A DNA stretch of 25,110 bases from Actinomycetota bacterium (GCA_018898235.1 JAHIJU010000055.1:1-25110), one strand, 5' to 3'; shown: positions 11,832 through 20,787, numbered from the stretch's first letter. The notes: a model not told the origin generated them from the sequence alone. Translations and numbers: made by a program.

Positions 11832-12338
11832 TCAGGTCGAAGGACTTGGACCCGTCGACGGCGGCCTGTCGAAGTCGTCGGCGCTCACGTGGTCCAGGAA
11901 CTCCCGGAACTCCTCGACATCGCTCTCCGAGGCTGCCACCTGGACCTCGATCCCCGCAGCCCCGACCACTTCGGCGGCGCACATCACCGGTGCGCCGCAG
12001 CGCAGCGCCAGAGCGATCGCATCGGAGGCCCGGGAGTCCACCCGCACGCCGCCCGCCAGGACGAGCGTCGCATGGAACACCCCGTGCTCCAGGTGGGCGA
12101 TCTCCACCCGGTCGAGTCGGCCCCCGAGGGCCACCAGCACGTCCCGCAGCAGGTCGTGCGTCATGGGGCGGGGCGGAGCGATCCCGGCCTGTGCCGCCGC
12201 GATCGCGGTGGCCTCACCACGACCGACGACGATCGGGACGACGAGACCGTCCACCCCGTCGAGCAGCAGCACGATCGTCTCGTCGCCGGCGGCGCGCACG
12301 CCGACCACCTCGACCGGGACCCACGCCGACTCCACCAC
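11832..12338 (-). CDS. Bifunctional nuclease domain protein (DUF151, Rv1829-like)
   Basis: The 168-residue protein matches the DUF151/BFN family: WVPVEVVGVRAAG start, VPIVVGRGEATAIA, the MTHDLLRDVLVALGG stretch and the VDSRASDAIALALRCGAPV motif. Family members have been reported with RNase and DNase activity; the physiological role in actinobacteria is unclear. It lies between two MerR genes, 43 nt after the first, and the arrangement is conserved in mycobacteria. Confidence 0.9.
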   Translation of the reverse strand: MVESAWVPVEVVGVRAAGDETIVLLLDGVDGLVVPIVVGRGEATAIAAAQAGIAPPRPMTHDLLRDVLVALGGRLDRVEIAHLEHGVFHATLVLAGGVRVDSRASDAIALALRCGAPVMCAAEVVGAAGIEVQVAASESDVEEFREFLDHVSADDFDRPPSTGPSPST

Positions 12339-12381
12339 GGCTCCACGCTACGTCCGGTCCGAGCGTCCCGCCGCAGGAGCC

Positions 12382-13149
12382 TCAGGGCAGGAGCTGGGCG
12401 ATCGCGGCCCGCAGCAACGCCGTGTGCATCTGGGCCAGGAGCTCCCCCAGCTCGGCCGCAAGCGTTCCGGCCCGCTCCTGCGCCGAGCCCCCGCGCTGTC
12501 CCCGCACGGGTGCGACGAGCGCCTCCACCAGATCGACCTGCCGATCGGCCGCGCCCCGCAGCGACCGCAGATGGCGGGCGTCCACGCCGTGCTCGGCGAG
12601 CCGTCCCGCCGCCTGCACGACGTCCCGGTCCCACGGCTCGAACACCCCACGCGTCCCGGGGCGCAGCACCCCCGCATCGACCAGGGACGTCACGAAGCTC
12701 GGCTCCACCCCTGCGTCCTGGGCCAGCGCGGCGACCGTCCAGGCCCGCTGGTCGGGCACCGCTCCGTCCTTGGTCGCCAGCCGCGCCCGTGGCGCCGGCT
12801 CGTCCGCAGTCCCCGCGTCGAGCTCTGCCAGCTGCTCTGCGATCACCCGCAGCGGGCGGTAGTGATCACGCTGCTGACGCAGCACATAGCGCAGCCGGTC
12901 GATGTCCGCAGGCGAGTACTGGCGGTACCCGGCCGGCGTCCGGACCGGGTGCACCAGCCCCTGGTCCTCCAGGAAGCGCAGGCGCGAGGGCGTCATCGCG
13001 GGGAACTCGATACGCAGGGCCCCCAGAGCGTCCGAGATGCGCATGCTCGCGCGCCGGGAGATCCCGCGGGGCCACGGCTCGACCGACGCGGCCGGGGCGA
13101 CCCCGGGCGACGGGACGCTCGACGCACGCCTGGCGCCCTCGCTCGTCAC
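12382..13149 (-). CDS. ftsR: MerR-family regulator FtsR (Rv1828-like)
   Basis: The 255-residue protein has an N-terminal MerR domain (RISDALGALRIEFPAMTPSR, RFLEDQGLVHPVRTPAGYR) and a long C-terminal helical region. Position next to the FHA gene identifies it with Rv1828 and with FtsR of Corynebacterium, an activator of ftsZ. Its GTG at 13149 overlaps the FHA stop by four bases, so the two are translationally coupled. The first 35 residues are low-complexity and may not be conserved. Confidence 0.82.
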   Translation of the reverse strand: MTSEGARRASSVPSPGVAPAASVEPWPRGISRRASMRISDALGALRIEFPAMTPSRLRFLEDQGLVHPVRTPAGYRQYSPADIDRLRYVLRQQRDHYRPLRVIAEQLAELDAGTADEPAPRARLATKDGAVPDQRAWTVAALAQDAGVEPSFVTSLVDAGVLRPGTRGVFEPWDRDVVQAAGRLAEHGVDARHLRSLRGAADRQVDLVEALVAPVRGQRGGSAQERAGTLAAELGELLAQMHTALLRAAIAQLLP

Positions 13150-13652
13150 CCGGCCTCCGTGTCGCGCTGGGGGCTGGGGTGGAACGTCATCCGGAACTTG
13201 CCGATCTGCACCTCGTCGCCGGCGCGCAGGACCACGTGGTCGATCCGGTCGTGGTTGACGTAGGTGCCGTTCAGCGACCCGATGTCGCGGACGGCGAACC
13301 CGCCCGGCTCCCGCACGAACTCCGCGTGCTTGCGCGAGACCGTCACGTCGTCGAGGAAGATGTCCGAGTTCGTCCCGCGACCGGCGGTGGTCCGGTCGGC
13401 ATCGAGCAGGAAACGCGAGCCCGCGCTGGGCCCACGATGCATGACCAGGAGGGCCGAGGTCGGCGGCAGCGCCTGGACGGCCGCTGCCTCCTGCGGGCTC
13501 AGACCCGGCGCACCGGCGGGCTCCGGCTCGACCGCAGCGGGACCACCCAAGTTGATCGTCGTGTCAGCGCCCGATGCCGCCACGCCCTCGTCACCGCGCT
13601 CCGCCTGCATGCCACCTCCTGCGCTCGTCGCCGCCCCGGGCGGCACCGTCAT
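13146..13652 (-). CDS. garA: FHA-domain regulator (GarA/OdhI type)
   Basis: The C-terminal half is a forkhead-associated domain (TTAGRGTNSDIFLDD, VSRKHAEF, DIGSLNGTYVN), which binds phosphothreonine. In mycobacteria and corynebacteria GarA/OdhI is phosphorylated by Ser/Thr kinases on an N-terminal TT motif and then controls 2-oxoglutarate dehydrogenase and glutamate metabolism. Here a DTTI motif is present around residues 30-33, so similar control is possible. ATG 13652 gives 168 residues; ATG 13610 (154 residues) has a stronger AGGAGG, though at only 4 nt spacing, and may be the true start. It is the promoter-proximal gene of the FHA, MerR, DUF151 group. Confidence 0.85.
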   Translation of the reverse strand: MTVPPGAATSAGGGMQAERGDEGVAASGADTTINLGGPAAVEPEPAGAPGLSPQEAAAVQALPPTSALLVMHRGPSAGSRFLLDADRTTAGRGTNSDIFLDDVTVSRKHAEFVREPGGFAVRDIGSLNGTYVNHDRIDHVVLRAGDEVQIGKFRMTFHPSPQRDTEAG

Positions 13653-13698
13653 CGCTACACCCTATGCGGCGTCGTCGCCTCACCGCGGCACGGCCGGG

Positions 13699-14484
13699 TC
13701 ACGGTGTGCTTGCAGGCACCGGAGTGGCGTACCGCGGGGGGGCGGCGTCGACCACGGTCGTGATCGTCAGGTTGTCCGACTTCGTCACCGTCGACCTGCC
13801 CCCGTCGCGGCGGACTGCGGCATCGGCGCCGCCGGGGATGCCCAGAGCCGTGACGATGGTTCCCGGGTCACCGATGGCGTACCAGACGTAGGGAGCGACC
13901 AACAGCTGGCCGTCGAGCACGACCTCACCAGCAGATCCGACGAACGAGCTCGAGGCCACCACCCGGTGATCGTTGACGCTCACGGCCTCGGCACCCGCGT
14001 TCCTCAGCTCTTCGAGGAGGTTCAGCAACGTGAGCGGGCGCACCTGTCCGTCGGGGTCGCTGACGACGATCTTCACCCCCGGGCCGACGGCCGGCAGCCG
14101 ACCCGTCAGGATGCCCTGGGCGGCGGCGTTGCGTTCGGCGGCGGCGAGGGCGGCCTCACGTGTGTCGGACCCCGACTCCAGCTCGGCACGCTCACGCTGC
14201 AGATCGGCCGCCTCGACCGACAGTGCATCGGCCCGGTCGGTGGCCTCGTCGAGGATGCGCACCAGCTCGTCCTGGGTCAGTCCTGACAGGTTCGCCTCGC
14301 TGGCCTGGTGGACCTGGGTGACGACGCCGAACCCGAGCAGCGCGCACAGCGCCCCGATGATGAGCTGAGAACGGGTCCTTCTCGGTCGCAGCAGCCGACG
14401 CACCGCGGCCGCACCGTCGACGGGGGCCCGAACCACCCGATCGGGGCGCTGCGGGCCCTCGTCACCCATGTCTGGAGCGCTCAC
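13699..14484 (-). CDS. DUF881 membrane protein (Rv1823/Rv1825-like)
   Basis: The 261-residue protein has a cytoplasmic basic N-terminus, a single membrane helix (LIIGALCALLGFGVVTQV), a coiled-coil (ADALSVEAADLQRERAELES) and a DUF881 domain outside the membrane (GPGVKIVVSDPDG, EELRNAGAEAVSVNDHRVV). The family is thought to work in cell division or envelope processes in Gram-positive bacteria, but its function is not settled. GTG 14484 is preferred; ATG 14469 is also possible. It is the last gene of a four-gene operon that starts with the CDP-alcohol phosphatidyltransferase. Confidence 0.85.
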   Translation of the reverse strand: MSAPDMGDEGPQRPDRVVRAPVDGAAAVRRLLRPRRTRSQLIIGALCALLGFGVVTQVHQASEANLSGLTQDELVRILDEATDRADALSVEAADLQRERAELESGSDTREAALAAAERNAAAQGILTGRLPAVGPGVKIVVSDPDGQVRPLTLLNLLEELRNAGAEAVSVNDHRVVASSSFVGSAGEVVLDGQLLVAPYVWYAIGDPGTIVTALGIPGGADAAVRRDGGRSTVTKSDNLTITTVVDAAPPRYATPVPASTP

Positions 14485-14495
14485 GCGGCTGCCGT

Positions 14496-14828
14496 TCAGG
14501 CCCTGAACAGGTGGCGTCGGATCGCGGCGGCATTGGAGAAGATCCGGATCCCCAGGACCACCACGACCGCGGTCGACAGCTGCGAACCGACCCCGAGCTG
14601 GTCGCCCAGGAACACGATGAGTGCGGCGAGCACGACGTTCGACAGGAAGGACACGACGAACACGCGGTCGTCGAAGATGCCGTCGAGCGTGGCGCGAAGA
14701 CCGCCGAACAGCGCATCCAGCGCAGCCACCACGGCGATGGGCAGGTAGGGCTGGAGCTCGGTGGGCACGGTCGGCTGGAGGAGCAGACCCGCCACCACGC
14801 CCAGCGCCAGACCGATCAGCGCGATCAC
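14496..14828 (-). CDS. Small basic membrane protein (DUF1290)
   Basis: The 110-residue protein has three hydrophobic segments (VIALIGLALGVVAGLLL, YLPIAVVAALDALFGGLRA, VFVVSFLSNVVLAALIVFLG) and a basic C-terminus, which identifies it as the small basic protein found with DUF881 genes (Rv1824 in M. tuberculosis). The GTG at 14828 overlaps the preceding stop by four bases and has GGGAG 6 nt upstream. Function not known; the conserved grouping suggests a complex with the two DUF881 proteins. Confidence 0.87.
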   Translation of the reverse strand: MIALIGLALGVVAGLLLQPTVPTELQPYLPIAVVAALDALFGGLRATLDGIFDDRVFVVSFLSNVVLAALIVFLGDQLGVGSQLSTAVVVVLGIRIFSNAAAIRRHLFRA

Positions 14829-15739
14829 GGCGAACTCCCCTCCTGTGGAAGAACCGAGCCTGCCACACCGGGTCCGGGCGACGCGGTCGCCGTGGCCCGC
14901 GGAGTCGAGGCGAAGCGCAGGTTCACCTGGCCGGTGCCCGGCAGCTCCAGCAGGCTGCGGGCGGTCACGGACACCCCGATGCCATAGCTGTCGTGCAAGG
15001 TGGCGAGGTGCTGACCCGCGCTCCCGAGCGCGAGCTCGGTCTGCAGGGTCGCAGCATCCCCGAGCGCGTCGACCTGGTACGGGCTCGACAGCGCGACGAG
15101 GTCGACCAGCACGGCGGAACCGGCCGAGCGGATCGCGGTCGTGCTCGTGAGCCGGGTGCCGTTGATCGCGATCGCCTCGGCGCCCGCAGCCCACAACCCG
15201 TTGACGACCACCTGCAGGTCGATGTCCTGCACCCGATGGTCGAGATCCGGCTCGTCCGCACCGTCCGCCGCGGGAGCATCCGACAGCTCGACCCGCAACC
15301 CCGGACCGCGCACCGCGACGACGCCGGAGGGCCCCGCATCGAGCTGCAGCCGGGCCAGCAGGAGCGGGTCCTCCCCCGCGAGCACCTGCTCCTGCAGCGC
15401 GGTGAGCTCGCCGGACGTGGCGGTGATCGTCCGCTGGGCGGCGTCGGCGCGGGTGGTCTGGTCCGCGATCTGGCGTTCGAGCAGGTGACGCGCCTGCACG
15501 GCGGTCGCCGACGGCCGGCGCAGCGCGACCGTTGCGGCCGTGACCGCCAGGCCGAGCAGGACGGTGATGACGAGGATCACGATCCGATGGGTCCAGGTGG
15601 TCGGAGCGTCGGGGTGCGCGGCCCGTCGGCGCGCGGCATCGTGGTAGCCAGGTTCGAGCGGGCGGCGGAACACGTCCGACAGGAGGCTCATCGAGGCGTC
15701 CGGCTCCCGGGCCGGCCCGTCGCCGTGCCGGGGGCTCAT
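14825..15739 (-). CDS. DUF881 membrane protein, second copy
   Basis: The 304-residue protein has a cytoplasmic N-terminus, one membrane helix (IVILVITVLLGLAVTAATVAL), a coiled-coil (HLLERQIADQTTRADAAQRT) and a DUF881 domain (GPGLRVELSDAP, VVNGLWAAGAEAIAINGTRL). Together with the other DUF881 gene and DUF1290 it forms the conserved trio. The ATG at 15739 overlaps the stop of the phosphatidyltransferase gene (ATGA), and its own stop overlaps the DUF1290 start. Confidence 0.87.
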   Translation of the reverse strand: MSPRHGDGPAREPDASMSLLSDVFRRPLEPGYHDAARRRAAHPDAPTTWTHRIVILVITVLLGLAVTAATVALRRPSATAVQARHLLERQIADQTTRADAAQRTITATSGELTALQEQVLAGEDPLLLARLQLDAGPSGVVAVRGPGLRVELSDAPAADGADEPDLDHRVQDIDLQVVVNGLWAAGAEAIAINGTRLTSTTAIRSAGSAVLVDLVALSSPYQVDALGDAATLQTELALGSAGQHLATLHDSYGIGVSVTARSLLELPGTGQVNLRFASTPRATATASPGPGVAGSVLPQEGSSP

Positions 15740-16317
15740 CCCCGTGCCCCGCCGAGCACCTGCCGAGCCTGGGTGAGATAGAGGGCCGCAGACACCCAGT
15801 ACAGCGCCACGCCCCACAGCACGGCGGCCCAACCGACCGCGGTCACCGCCAGACCCCAGCCGCCGGGCAGGAGCGAACCCAGCAGCAGCAGGGCGAACGC
15901 GTAGAGCAGCAGCAGCGTCCCGGCCTTGCCCGCCACGTGCACCTGCAGCGGCGCCCAACCGGCCCGGGCGAGCAGCAGCTGCATGACGCCGAGCACGACG
16001 TCCCGCACCAGGAGCACCGCGACGATCCACCACGGGACCACCCCCCGGGCCGCCAATGCGACGATGGTCACCAGTATGAACAGCCGGTCGGCCGCTGGGT
16101 CGAGCAGTCGGCCGAGGCGCGAGACCTGGTGGAGCCGCCGGGCGAGCACACCGTCGAGCCAGTCGCTGCCCGCCGACACGATGAGCACCAGGAGCGCCCA
16201 GAGGTCCTGATGGCGGGCGAGCAGCACCGCGAACACCGGGACCAGGACCAGCCGTGCCGCCGAGATCGCGTTCGGCACGGTCAGCACACGGTCCAACGCC
16301 GCCTCGTCCGTACCCAT
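15736..16317 (-). CDS. CDP-alcohol phosphatidyltransferase (PgsA-like)
   Basis: The integral membrane enzyme (193 residues) has the diagnostic CDP-alcohol phosphotransferase motif spread over DWLDGVLARR and GRLLDPAADR, with all four metal-binding aspartates present. It would transfer a phosphatidyl group from CDP-diacylglycerol to an alcohol such as glycerol phosphate or inositol phosphate; the acceptor is not certain. M. tuberculosis pgsA2 (Rv1822) holds the same position. ATG 16317 is preferred because GGGGGTGG lies just upstream; a GTG at 16323 is also in frame. It heads the four-gene operon. Confidence 0.88.
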   Translation of the reverse strand: MGTDEAALDRVLTVPNAISAARLVLVPVFAVLLARHQDLWALLVLIVSAGSDWLDGVLARRLHQVSRLGRLLDPAADRLFILVTIVALAARGVVPWWIVAVLLVRDVVLGVMQLLLARAGWAPLQVHVAGKAGTLLLLYAFALLLLGSLLPGGWGLAVTAVGWAAVLWGVALYWVSAALYLTQARQVLGGARG

Positions 16318-16403
16318 CGCCACCCCCGGCCCGCGCGGTGGCCCGGCGCCACCGCGCCCGATCCTAGGTGGGCCCGCACCCCACGAGGTGCCAGGCTGGC
16401 CCC

Positions 16404-16826
16404 ATGGCGCACGATCCCGTCGACGACGAGGTGCTGATCGACCGGCTGCTGGCGACCCCCGGGCACTGGGCGGTCGTCGGTCTGTCGACCGACCCGGCGC
16501 GCCCGGCGCACGGCGTGTCCGCGTACCTGCAGCAGATCGGGCACACGATCACCCCGGTCCACCCGGCCGCGCCCCTGGTCCACGGCATGGCCGGCGTGAC
16601 ACGGCTGAGCGAGATTCCCGGACCCGTCGATGTGGTCGACCTGTTCATCGCATCGGCGCGTGTCGGCGCCGTCGTCGACGAGGCCATCGCGATCGGGGCA
16701 CGAGCGGTCTGGTTCCAGCTGGGCGTCCACGACGCGGCAGCCGAGGACCGTGCACGTGCCGCCGGTCTGGACGTCGTGGTCGACCGCTGCCCCGCCATCG
16801 AGGGCCGACGACGAGACCTGGGATGA
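16404..16826 (+). CDS. CoA-binding domain protein (YccU-like)
   Basis: The 140-residue protein is a single Rossmann-like CoA-binding domain: WAVVGLSTDPARPAHGVSAYLQQIGHTITPVHP, then VDVVDLFIASARVGAVVDEAIAIGARAVWFQLG and a C-terminal VVVDRCPAIE. The ordered motif is that of the succinyl-CoA synthetase-like CoA-binding family, whose small stand-alone members have no settled role. The ATG at 16404 is chosen because the conserved domain starts shortly after it. It is divergent from the phosphatidyltransferase gene. Confidence 0.85.
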   Translation: MAHDPVDDEVLIDRLLATPGHWAVVGLSTDPARPAHGVSAYLQQIGHTITPVHPAAPLVHGMAGVTRLSEIPGPVDVVDLFIASARVGAVVDEAIAIGARAVWFQLGVHDAAAEDRARAAGLDVVVDRCPAIEGRRRDLG

Positions 16827-17009
16827 TCGTCGGGTAGGCTGGGCTCGAATCCGGAGTTCGTCGCGTCCCCCTTCGGAGAGCGTGCGCTTCGTGCGCCGCC
16901 TCCCGTGTCGGCGCCCGCCCAGCGGGCCGCCAGGTGTGCCGGGGTCGGCGGCCAACCGTCCGCCGACGTGGCGCACGGTCAGGGCTCCCCCGGCTCGAAA
17001 CGGCTCGAC
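16827..17009 (+). promoter_or_regulatory. Promoter and long leader of the DEAD-box helicase gene
   Basis: A TAGGCT element (16836-16841) is a plausible -10 hexamer for a leader of about 165 nt. Within it GTCGGCGG (16944-16951) and CCGCCGAC (16960-16967) form a perfect 8-bp hairpin with an 8-nt loop. Long structured leaders are common for cold-induced helicase genes; regulation here is inferred. The -35 match is poor. Confidence 0.4.
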
Positions 17010-18743
17010 GTGACCGAACTGAACTCCTCCATGCCCTCCTTCGACGATCTGGGCCTCGCGCCCGCCCTGCAGCGTGCGGTCGAAGCCCTCGGCTTCGCGG
17101 TGCCCACCGCCATCCAGGCGCAGGCGATCCCGCCGCTGCTGGCGGGCCGCGACCTGGTCGGCGTCGCGCAGACCGGCACCGGCAAGACGGCCGCCTTCGG
17201 GCTCCCGCTGCTCGCCGCGGTCGACCCGTCCCTCGGGGCCGTGCAGGCCATCGTCCTGACCCCGACCCGCGAGCTCGCGATGCAGGTCGCCGAGGCGATC
17301 GCGTCCTTCGCCTCCAAGGTGGCCGACCTCACCGTCGTCCCCGTGTACGGCGGCGCCCCGTTCCTCCCGCAGCAGCGCGCGCTGGCCCGTGGCGCCCAGG
17401 TCGTCGTGGGCACTCCGGGACGTGTCCTCGACCATCTGGACCGGCACACGCTGCACCTGGACCGGGTGCGCTTCCTGGTGCTGGACGAGGCCGACGAGAT
17501 GCTCCGGATGGGCTTCGCCGAGGACGTCGACCGCGTGCTCGACGCAACGCCCAAGTCCCGCCAGGTGGCTCTGTTCTCCGCGACGATGCCGCCCGCGATC
17601 CGCCGGGTCGCCCAGGCGCACCTGTCCAACCCCGTCCAGCTGTCGATCACCCCGCAGGCCTCGACGGTCAAGGCCGTGCACCAGACGTTCGCCGTGGTCC
17701 CGTTCCGGCACAAGACCGGAGCGCTCGAGCGGGTGCTCGCGGTGACGGACGCCGATGCGGCGATCGTCTTCGTGCGCACCCGGGAGGCCGCCGAGCAGGT
17801 CGGCTCCGCGATGATCGCCAAGGGCCTGTCCGCCGCGCACATCTCGGGCGACGTCGCCCAGGCCGAGCGCGAGCGGATCGTCGACCGGCTCCGTTCGGGG
17901 GCGCTCGACGTACTGGTCGCCACCGATGTCGCGGCCCGTGGCCTCGACGTCGACCGCATCGGGCTCGTCGTGAACTTCGACCTGCCGCGCGAGGCCGAGG
18001 CGTACGTCCACCGCATCGGGCGCACCGGGCGGGCCGGACGCGACGGGATCGCGCTCACCTTCGTGACGCCGAGCGAGCGCGGCAAGCTCGCCCAGGTCGA
18101 GCGCACGATCCGCACGACGCTCGAGGAGGTGCCGATCCCCTCCCCCGCCGACGTGTCGGCGCACCGCGTGCGCGCCCTGCTCGCCCGCACCGAGGCCCGG
18201 GCCCAGGCCGGTCGTCTCGACCTGTACCGCCAGGCCATCGCCGCGCATCTGACCGAGCACCCCGAGCTCGACGCGACCGAGCTGCTCGCCCTGGTCACCG
18301 CGCTGGCCGTGGGCGATGACGGCCCGGCGCCCCGCGCGAGCGAGGGTGATGACCTGGACGACGCGCTCGCCCGCGCCCACCTCGTCCCGGCCCGTGCCGA
18401 ACGAGACAGCGCACCGAGGGCCGGACGCGCGCCCCGTGACGGCAGCGCCCCGCGCTACCGCGTGTCGGTCGGGCACCGCGACGGACTCCAGCCTGGTGCG
18501 CTCGTCGGCGCCCTCACCGGTGAGGGCGGGCTCGTCGGCAAGGAGGTCGGCAAGATCGACATCTTCGCCAGCTTCTCGCTCGTCGACATCCCGGGCGGGT
18601 TGAGCCCTGAGGCGGTCGAGCGGCTGTCCCGGACCCGGGTGGCCGGACGTCCGCTGCACATCCGGGTGGACAGCGGACCGCGCTCCGGACGCGGGCCCGC
18701 TCGCGAGCACGTGGCGCACACGCGTCCTCCGCGCACCCGCTGA
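17010..18743 (+). CDS. deaD: DEAD-box ATP-dependent RNA helicase (DeaD/CsdA type)
   Basis: The 577-residue protein has the complete helicase motif set: Q motif around F11 (FDDLGL...PTAIQAQAIP), motif I AQTGTGKT (53-60), Ia PTREL, Ib GTPGR, II DEAD within VLDEADEML, III SAT, V ARGLD and VI HRIGRTGRAGR. A C-terminal RNA-binding domain (YRVSVGHRDGLQPGALVGALTGEGG...) like that of DbpA/CsdA follows a short acidic linker, and the protein ends in a basic tail. It unwinds structured RNA in ribosome assembly or decay. GTG 17010 or ATG 17031 can be the start; the longer form is listed. Confidence 0.93.
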   Translation: MTELNSSMPSFDDLGLAPALQRAVEALGFAVPTAIQAQAIPPLLAGRDLVGVAQTGTGKTAAFGLPLLAAVDPSLGAVQAIVLTPTRELAMQVAEAIASFASKVADLTVVPVYGGAPFLPQQRALARGAQVVVGTPGRVLDHLDRHTLHLDRVRFLVLDEADEMLRMGFAEDVDRVLDATPKSRQVALFSATMPPAIRRVAQAHLSNPVQLSITPQASTVKAVHQTFAVVPFRHKTGALERVLAVTDADAAIVFVRTREAAEQVGSAMIAKGLSAAHISGDVAQAERERIVDRLRSGALDVLVATDVAARGLDVDRIGLVVNFDLPREAEAYVHRIGRTGRAGRDGIALTFVTPSERGKLAQVERTIRTTLEEVPIPSPADVSAHRVRALLARTEARAQAGRLDLYRQAIAAHLTEHPELDATELLALVTALAVGDDGPAPRASEGDDLDDALARAHLVPARAERDSAPRAGRAPRDGSAPRYRVSVGHRDGLQPGALVGALTGEGGLVGKEVGKIDIFASFSLVDIPGGLSPEAVERLSRTRVAGRPLHIRVDSGPRSGRGPAREHVAHTRPPRTR

Positions 18744-18763
18744 CCCGCACCCGCAGAACGATC

Positions 18764-18802
18764 GGGACGGGCGGAGCCGGAGCACCCGGATCCGCCCGTC
18801 CC
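18764..18802. terminator. Bidirectional terminator between deaD and ltaE
   Basis: Perfect 12-bp arms GGGACGGGCGGA (18764-18775) and TCCGCCCGTCCC (18791-18802) lie in the 63-nt gap between two convergent genes, with a 15-nt loop that can pair further (CCGG elements). Confidence 0.8.
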
Positions 18803-18806
18803 GCCG

Positions 18807-19853
18807 TCAGCTCTCGCGGGCGACCGCCAGGAAGTCCTCGACGTCCTGCTCGGTGGTGTCCCACGCGCACATGATCCGCACCTGGGATCCGTCCGGTGTC
18901 CAGTCGTAGAACGCCCAGCGCTCGCGCAGCCGCGCGACGGTCGTGGCCGGCAGTGCGGCGAAGACCGCGTTCGCCTGCACCGGGTGGACCAGGTGCGCGC
19001 CCGCGACGTCGGCCAGACCCGCCGCCAGCAAGGCCGCCATGGCGTTGGCGTGGCGGGCCGATCTCAGCCACAGGTCGCCTTCGTAGAGCGCGAGCAGCTG
19101 GGCCGCGACGAACCGGGACTTGCTCGCCAGCTGGGCGTGCATCTTGCGCACATAGGGCAGACCGTCGACCGCGTGCTGGTCCAGCACGACGACCTCGCCG
19201 AACATCACGCCGTTCTTCGTCCCACCGAGGCCGACGACGTCGACGCCGACGTCAGTCGTCAGAGCCCGCAACGGCAGGCCCAGGTGTGCGGCGGCGTTCG
19301 CCAGGCGCGCGCCGTCGACGTACAGGCGCAGCCCGACGGCGTGGGCCTGCTCGGCGAGCGCCGCGACCTGCTCGGGCGTGTACACCGTGCCCAGCTCGGT
19401 GGCCTGGGCGATCGCCACCACCGACGGCTGCGGGAAGTGCACGTCATGGCCGCCCGCGAGGACCGGCGCGACGAGCTCGGGGGTCAGACGGCCGTCCGGG
19501 GTCGGCACCGTGAGCAGCTTGAGCCCGGCCATCCGCTCGGGGGCGCCGGCCTCGTCGGTGTGCACGTGCGCGGAGGCCGGAACGACCACGGAGCCCCAGC
19601 GCGGGGTCATCGCGGTCAGCGCCACCACGTTCGCCCCGGTGCCGTTGAACACGGGGAACGCGACCGCGTCGGGTCCGAAGTGGCCGCGCAGCACCTCGGC
19701 GAGCCTGGCGCTGTAGACGTCGTCCCCGTAGCCGTGCTGATGGCCGCCGTTGGCCTCGGCGAGCGCCTCCAGCACCTGCGGGTGCACGCCCGCGTAGTTG
19801 TCGGAGCCGAAGTCGCGATGGTCGGGGTCGTGGAGCCGCACGCGGTCGATCAT
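18807..19853 (-). CDS. ltaE: Low-specificity L-threonine aldolase
   Basis: The 348-residue PLP enzyme is of the fold-type I beta-eliminating lyase group. It shows SDNYAGVHP at the N-terminus, the cofactor-stacking region FNGTGANVVAL, YVDGARLANAA with the phosphate-side Asp, and the Schiff-base lysine in GLGGTKNGVM. It cleaves L-threonine or allo-threonine to glycine and acetaldehyde. Length matches the family. It starts 49 nt after the EamA gene and probably forms an operon with it, which suggests, but does not prove, amino-acid export by the transporter. Confidence 0.9.
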   Translation of the reverse strand: MIDRVRLHDPDHRDFGSDNYAGVHPQVLEALAEANGGHQHGYGDDVYSARLAEVLRGHFGPDAVAFPVFNGTGANVVALTAMTPRWGSVVVPASAHVHTDEAGAPERMAGLKLLTVPTPDGRLTPELVAPVLAGGHDVHFPQPSVVAIAQATELGTVYTPEQVAALAEQAHAVGLRLYVDGARLANAAAHLGLPLRALTTDVGVDVVGLGGTKNGVMFGEVVVLDQHAVDGLPYVRKMHAQLASKSRFVAAQLLALYEGDLWLRSARHANAMAALLAAGLADVAGAHLVHPVQANAVFAALPATTVARLRERWAFYDWTPDGSQVRIMCAWDTTEQDVEDFLAVARES

Positions 19854-19902
19854 CGCGCAGCGCGACGCCGTTCGGGACGCCCGACCGAGGGCCGGGACGC
19901 GG

Positions 19903-20781
19903 TCACGACAGCGCCAGCAGCGCGCACGCGACGAGCGCCAGGCCGATCCCGAGGACCTGACGGGTGTGCAGACGTTCGTGGAGCACCACCCGCGCGAGGA
20001 TGGTCGTCCCGATCGGGTAGAGCGCGATCACCACGGCGACCACGGCCAGTGCACCGCGCTGCAGTGCCAGCAGCAGCAGGGCGTTCGCCAGCCCGAGCAC
20101 CACACCGGAGCACAGCGCGAGCCCGCCGGCGCGTTCCCCGGTCGGTGCGGCGCCCGCATCGAGCGCCGCGGACGCGCGCGCCGCATGGCTGCTGAGCCGG
20201 GTTGCGAGCAGCAGCGCACCGAGCAGCAGCAGACCCACCACGGCCTCGACCGTCGCCGGCAGCACGCCCGCGCCCGAGGGCGCGGCGTCGAGGCTCACGA
20301 CCGCGACCCCGAAGGCGACGCCGGAGACCGCCCCGAAGGTCAACGCCGCCCGTCCAGGCCGACTCCCGTCATGTCCCCCGAGCCCGAGCAGCACCCCGGC
20401 CAGCACGGCCAGCCCGACCCCGACCCAGCCCACCAGCGCCAGGCGCTCACCACCGACGCTCACGGCGACCACGATCGGGACCACCGACTGGAGGACCGCG
20501 ACCTCGGCCGAGACGACGCCCATCGACCCGGCGGCGAACGCGGCGTAGAAGGTGAGGAACCCGACCATCGTCGCCACCCCGGCGACCGTCCCGGTGGCCA
20601 GCGCTGCCTGCGACCAGACGCCCGGCACGACCAGTGCGGCCAGGACCAGGACGGCCACCGCGCCCACGTAGCTCACGGCCGTGGTGCGCAGCACTCGCAT
20701 CCGCCGAGCAGCCACACCGCCGAGGAAGTCCGACAACCCCCACAGGACGCTCGCGACGAGCGAGAGGGCGAGCGTGATCAC
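19903..20781 (-). CDS. EamA/DMT-family transporter
   Basis: The 292-residue protein is almost wholly hydrophobic, with about ten membrane helices in two similar halves, the pattern of the drug/metabolite transporter (EamA) superfamily. The N-terminus (SLVASVLWGLSDFLGGVAARR) and the C-terminal half (ALYPIGTTILARVVLHERL) are typical. The substrate is not predictable. GTG 20781 has no ribosome binding site; TACGAT (20788-20793, minus strand) lies 6 nt upstream, so the mRNA is probably leaderless. Confidence 0.87.
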   Translation of the reverse strand: MITLALSLVASVLWGLSDFLGGVAARRMRVLRTTAVSYVGAVAVLVLAALVVPGVWSQAALATGTVAGVATMVGFLTFYAAFAAGSMGVVSAEVAVLQSVVPIVVAVSVGGERLALVGWVGVGLAVLAGVLLGLGGHDGSRPGRAALTFGAVSGVAFGVAVVSLDAAPSGAGVLPATVEAVVGLLLLGALLLATRLSSHAARASAALDAGAAPTGERAGGLALCSGVVLGLANALLLLALQRGALAVVAVVIALYPIGTTILARVVLHERLHTRQVLGIGLALVACALLALS

Positions 20782-20787
20782 GACACC

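Noticed and set aside
16281..18785. 834-residue minus-strand frame opposite deaD
   Set aside because: It runs over the deaD gene and its leader, has low-complexity Arg/Gly/Asp composition and no domain; it is an antisense shadow of a high-GC gene.
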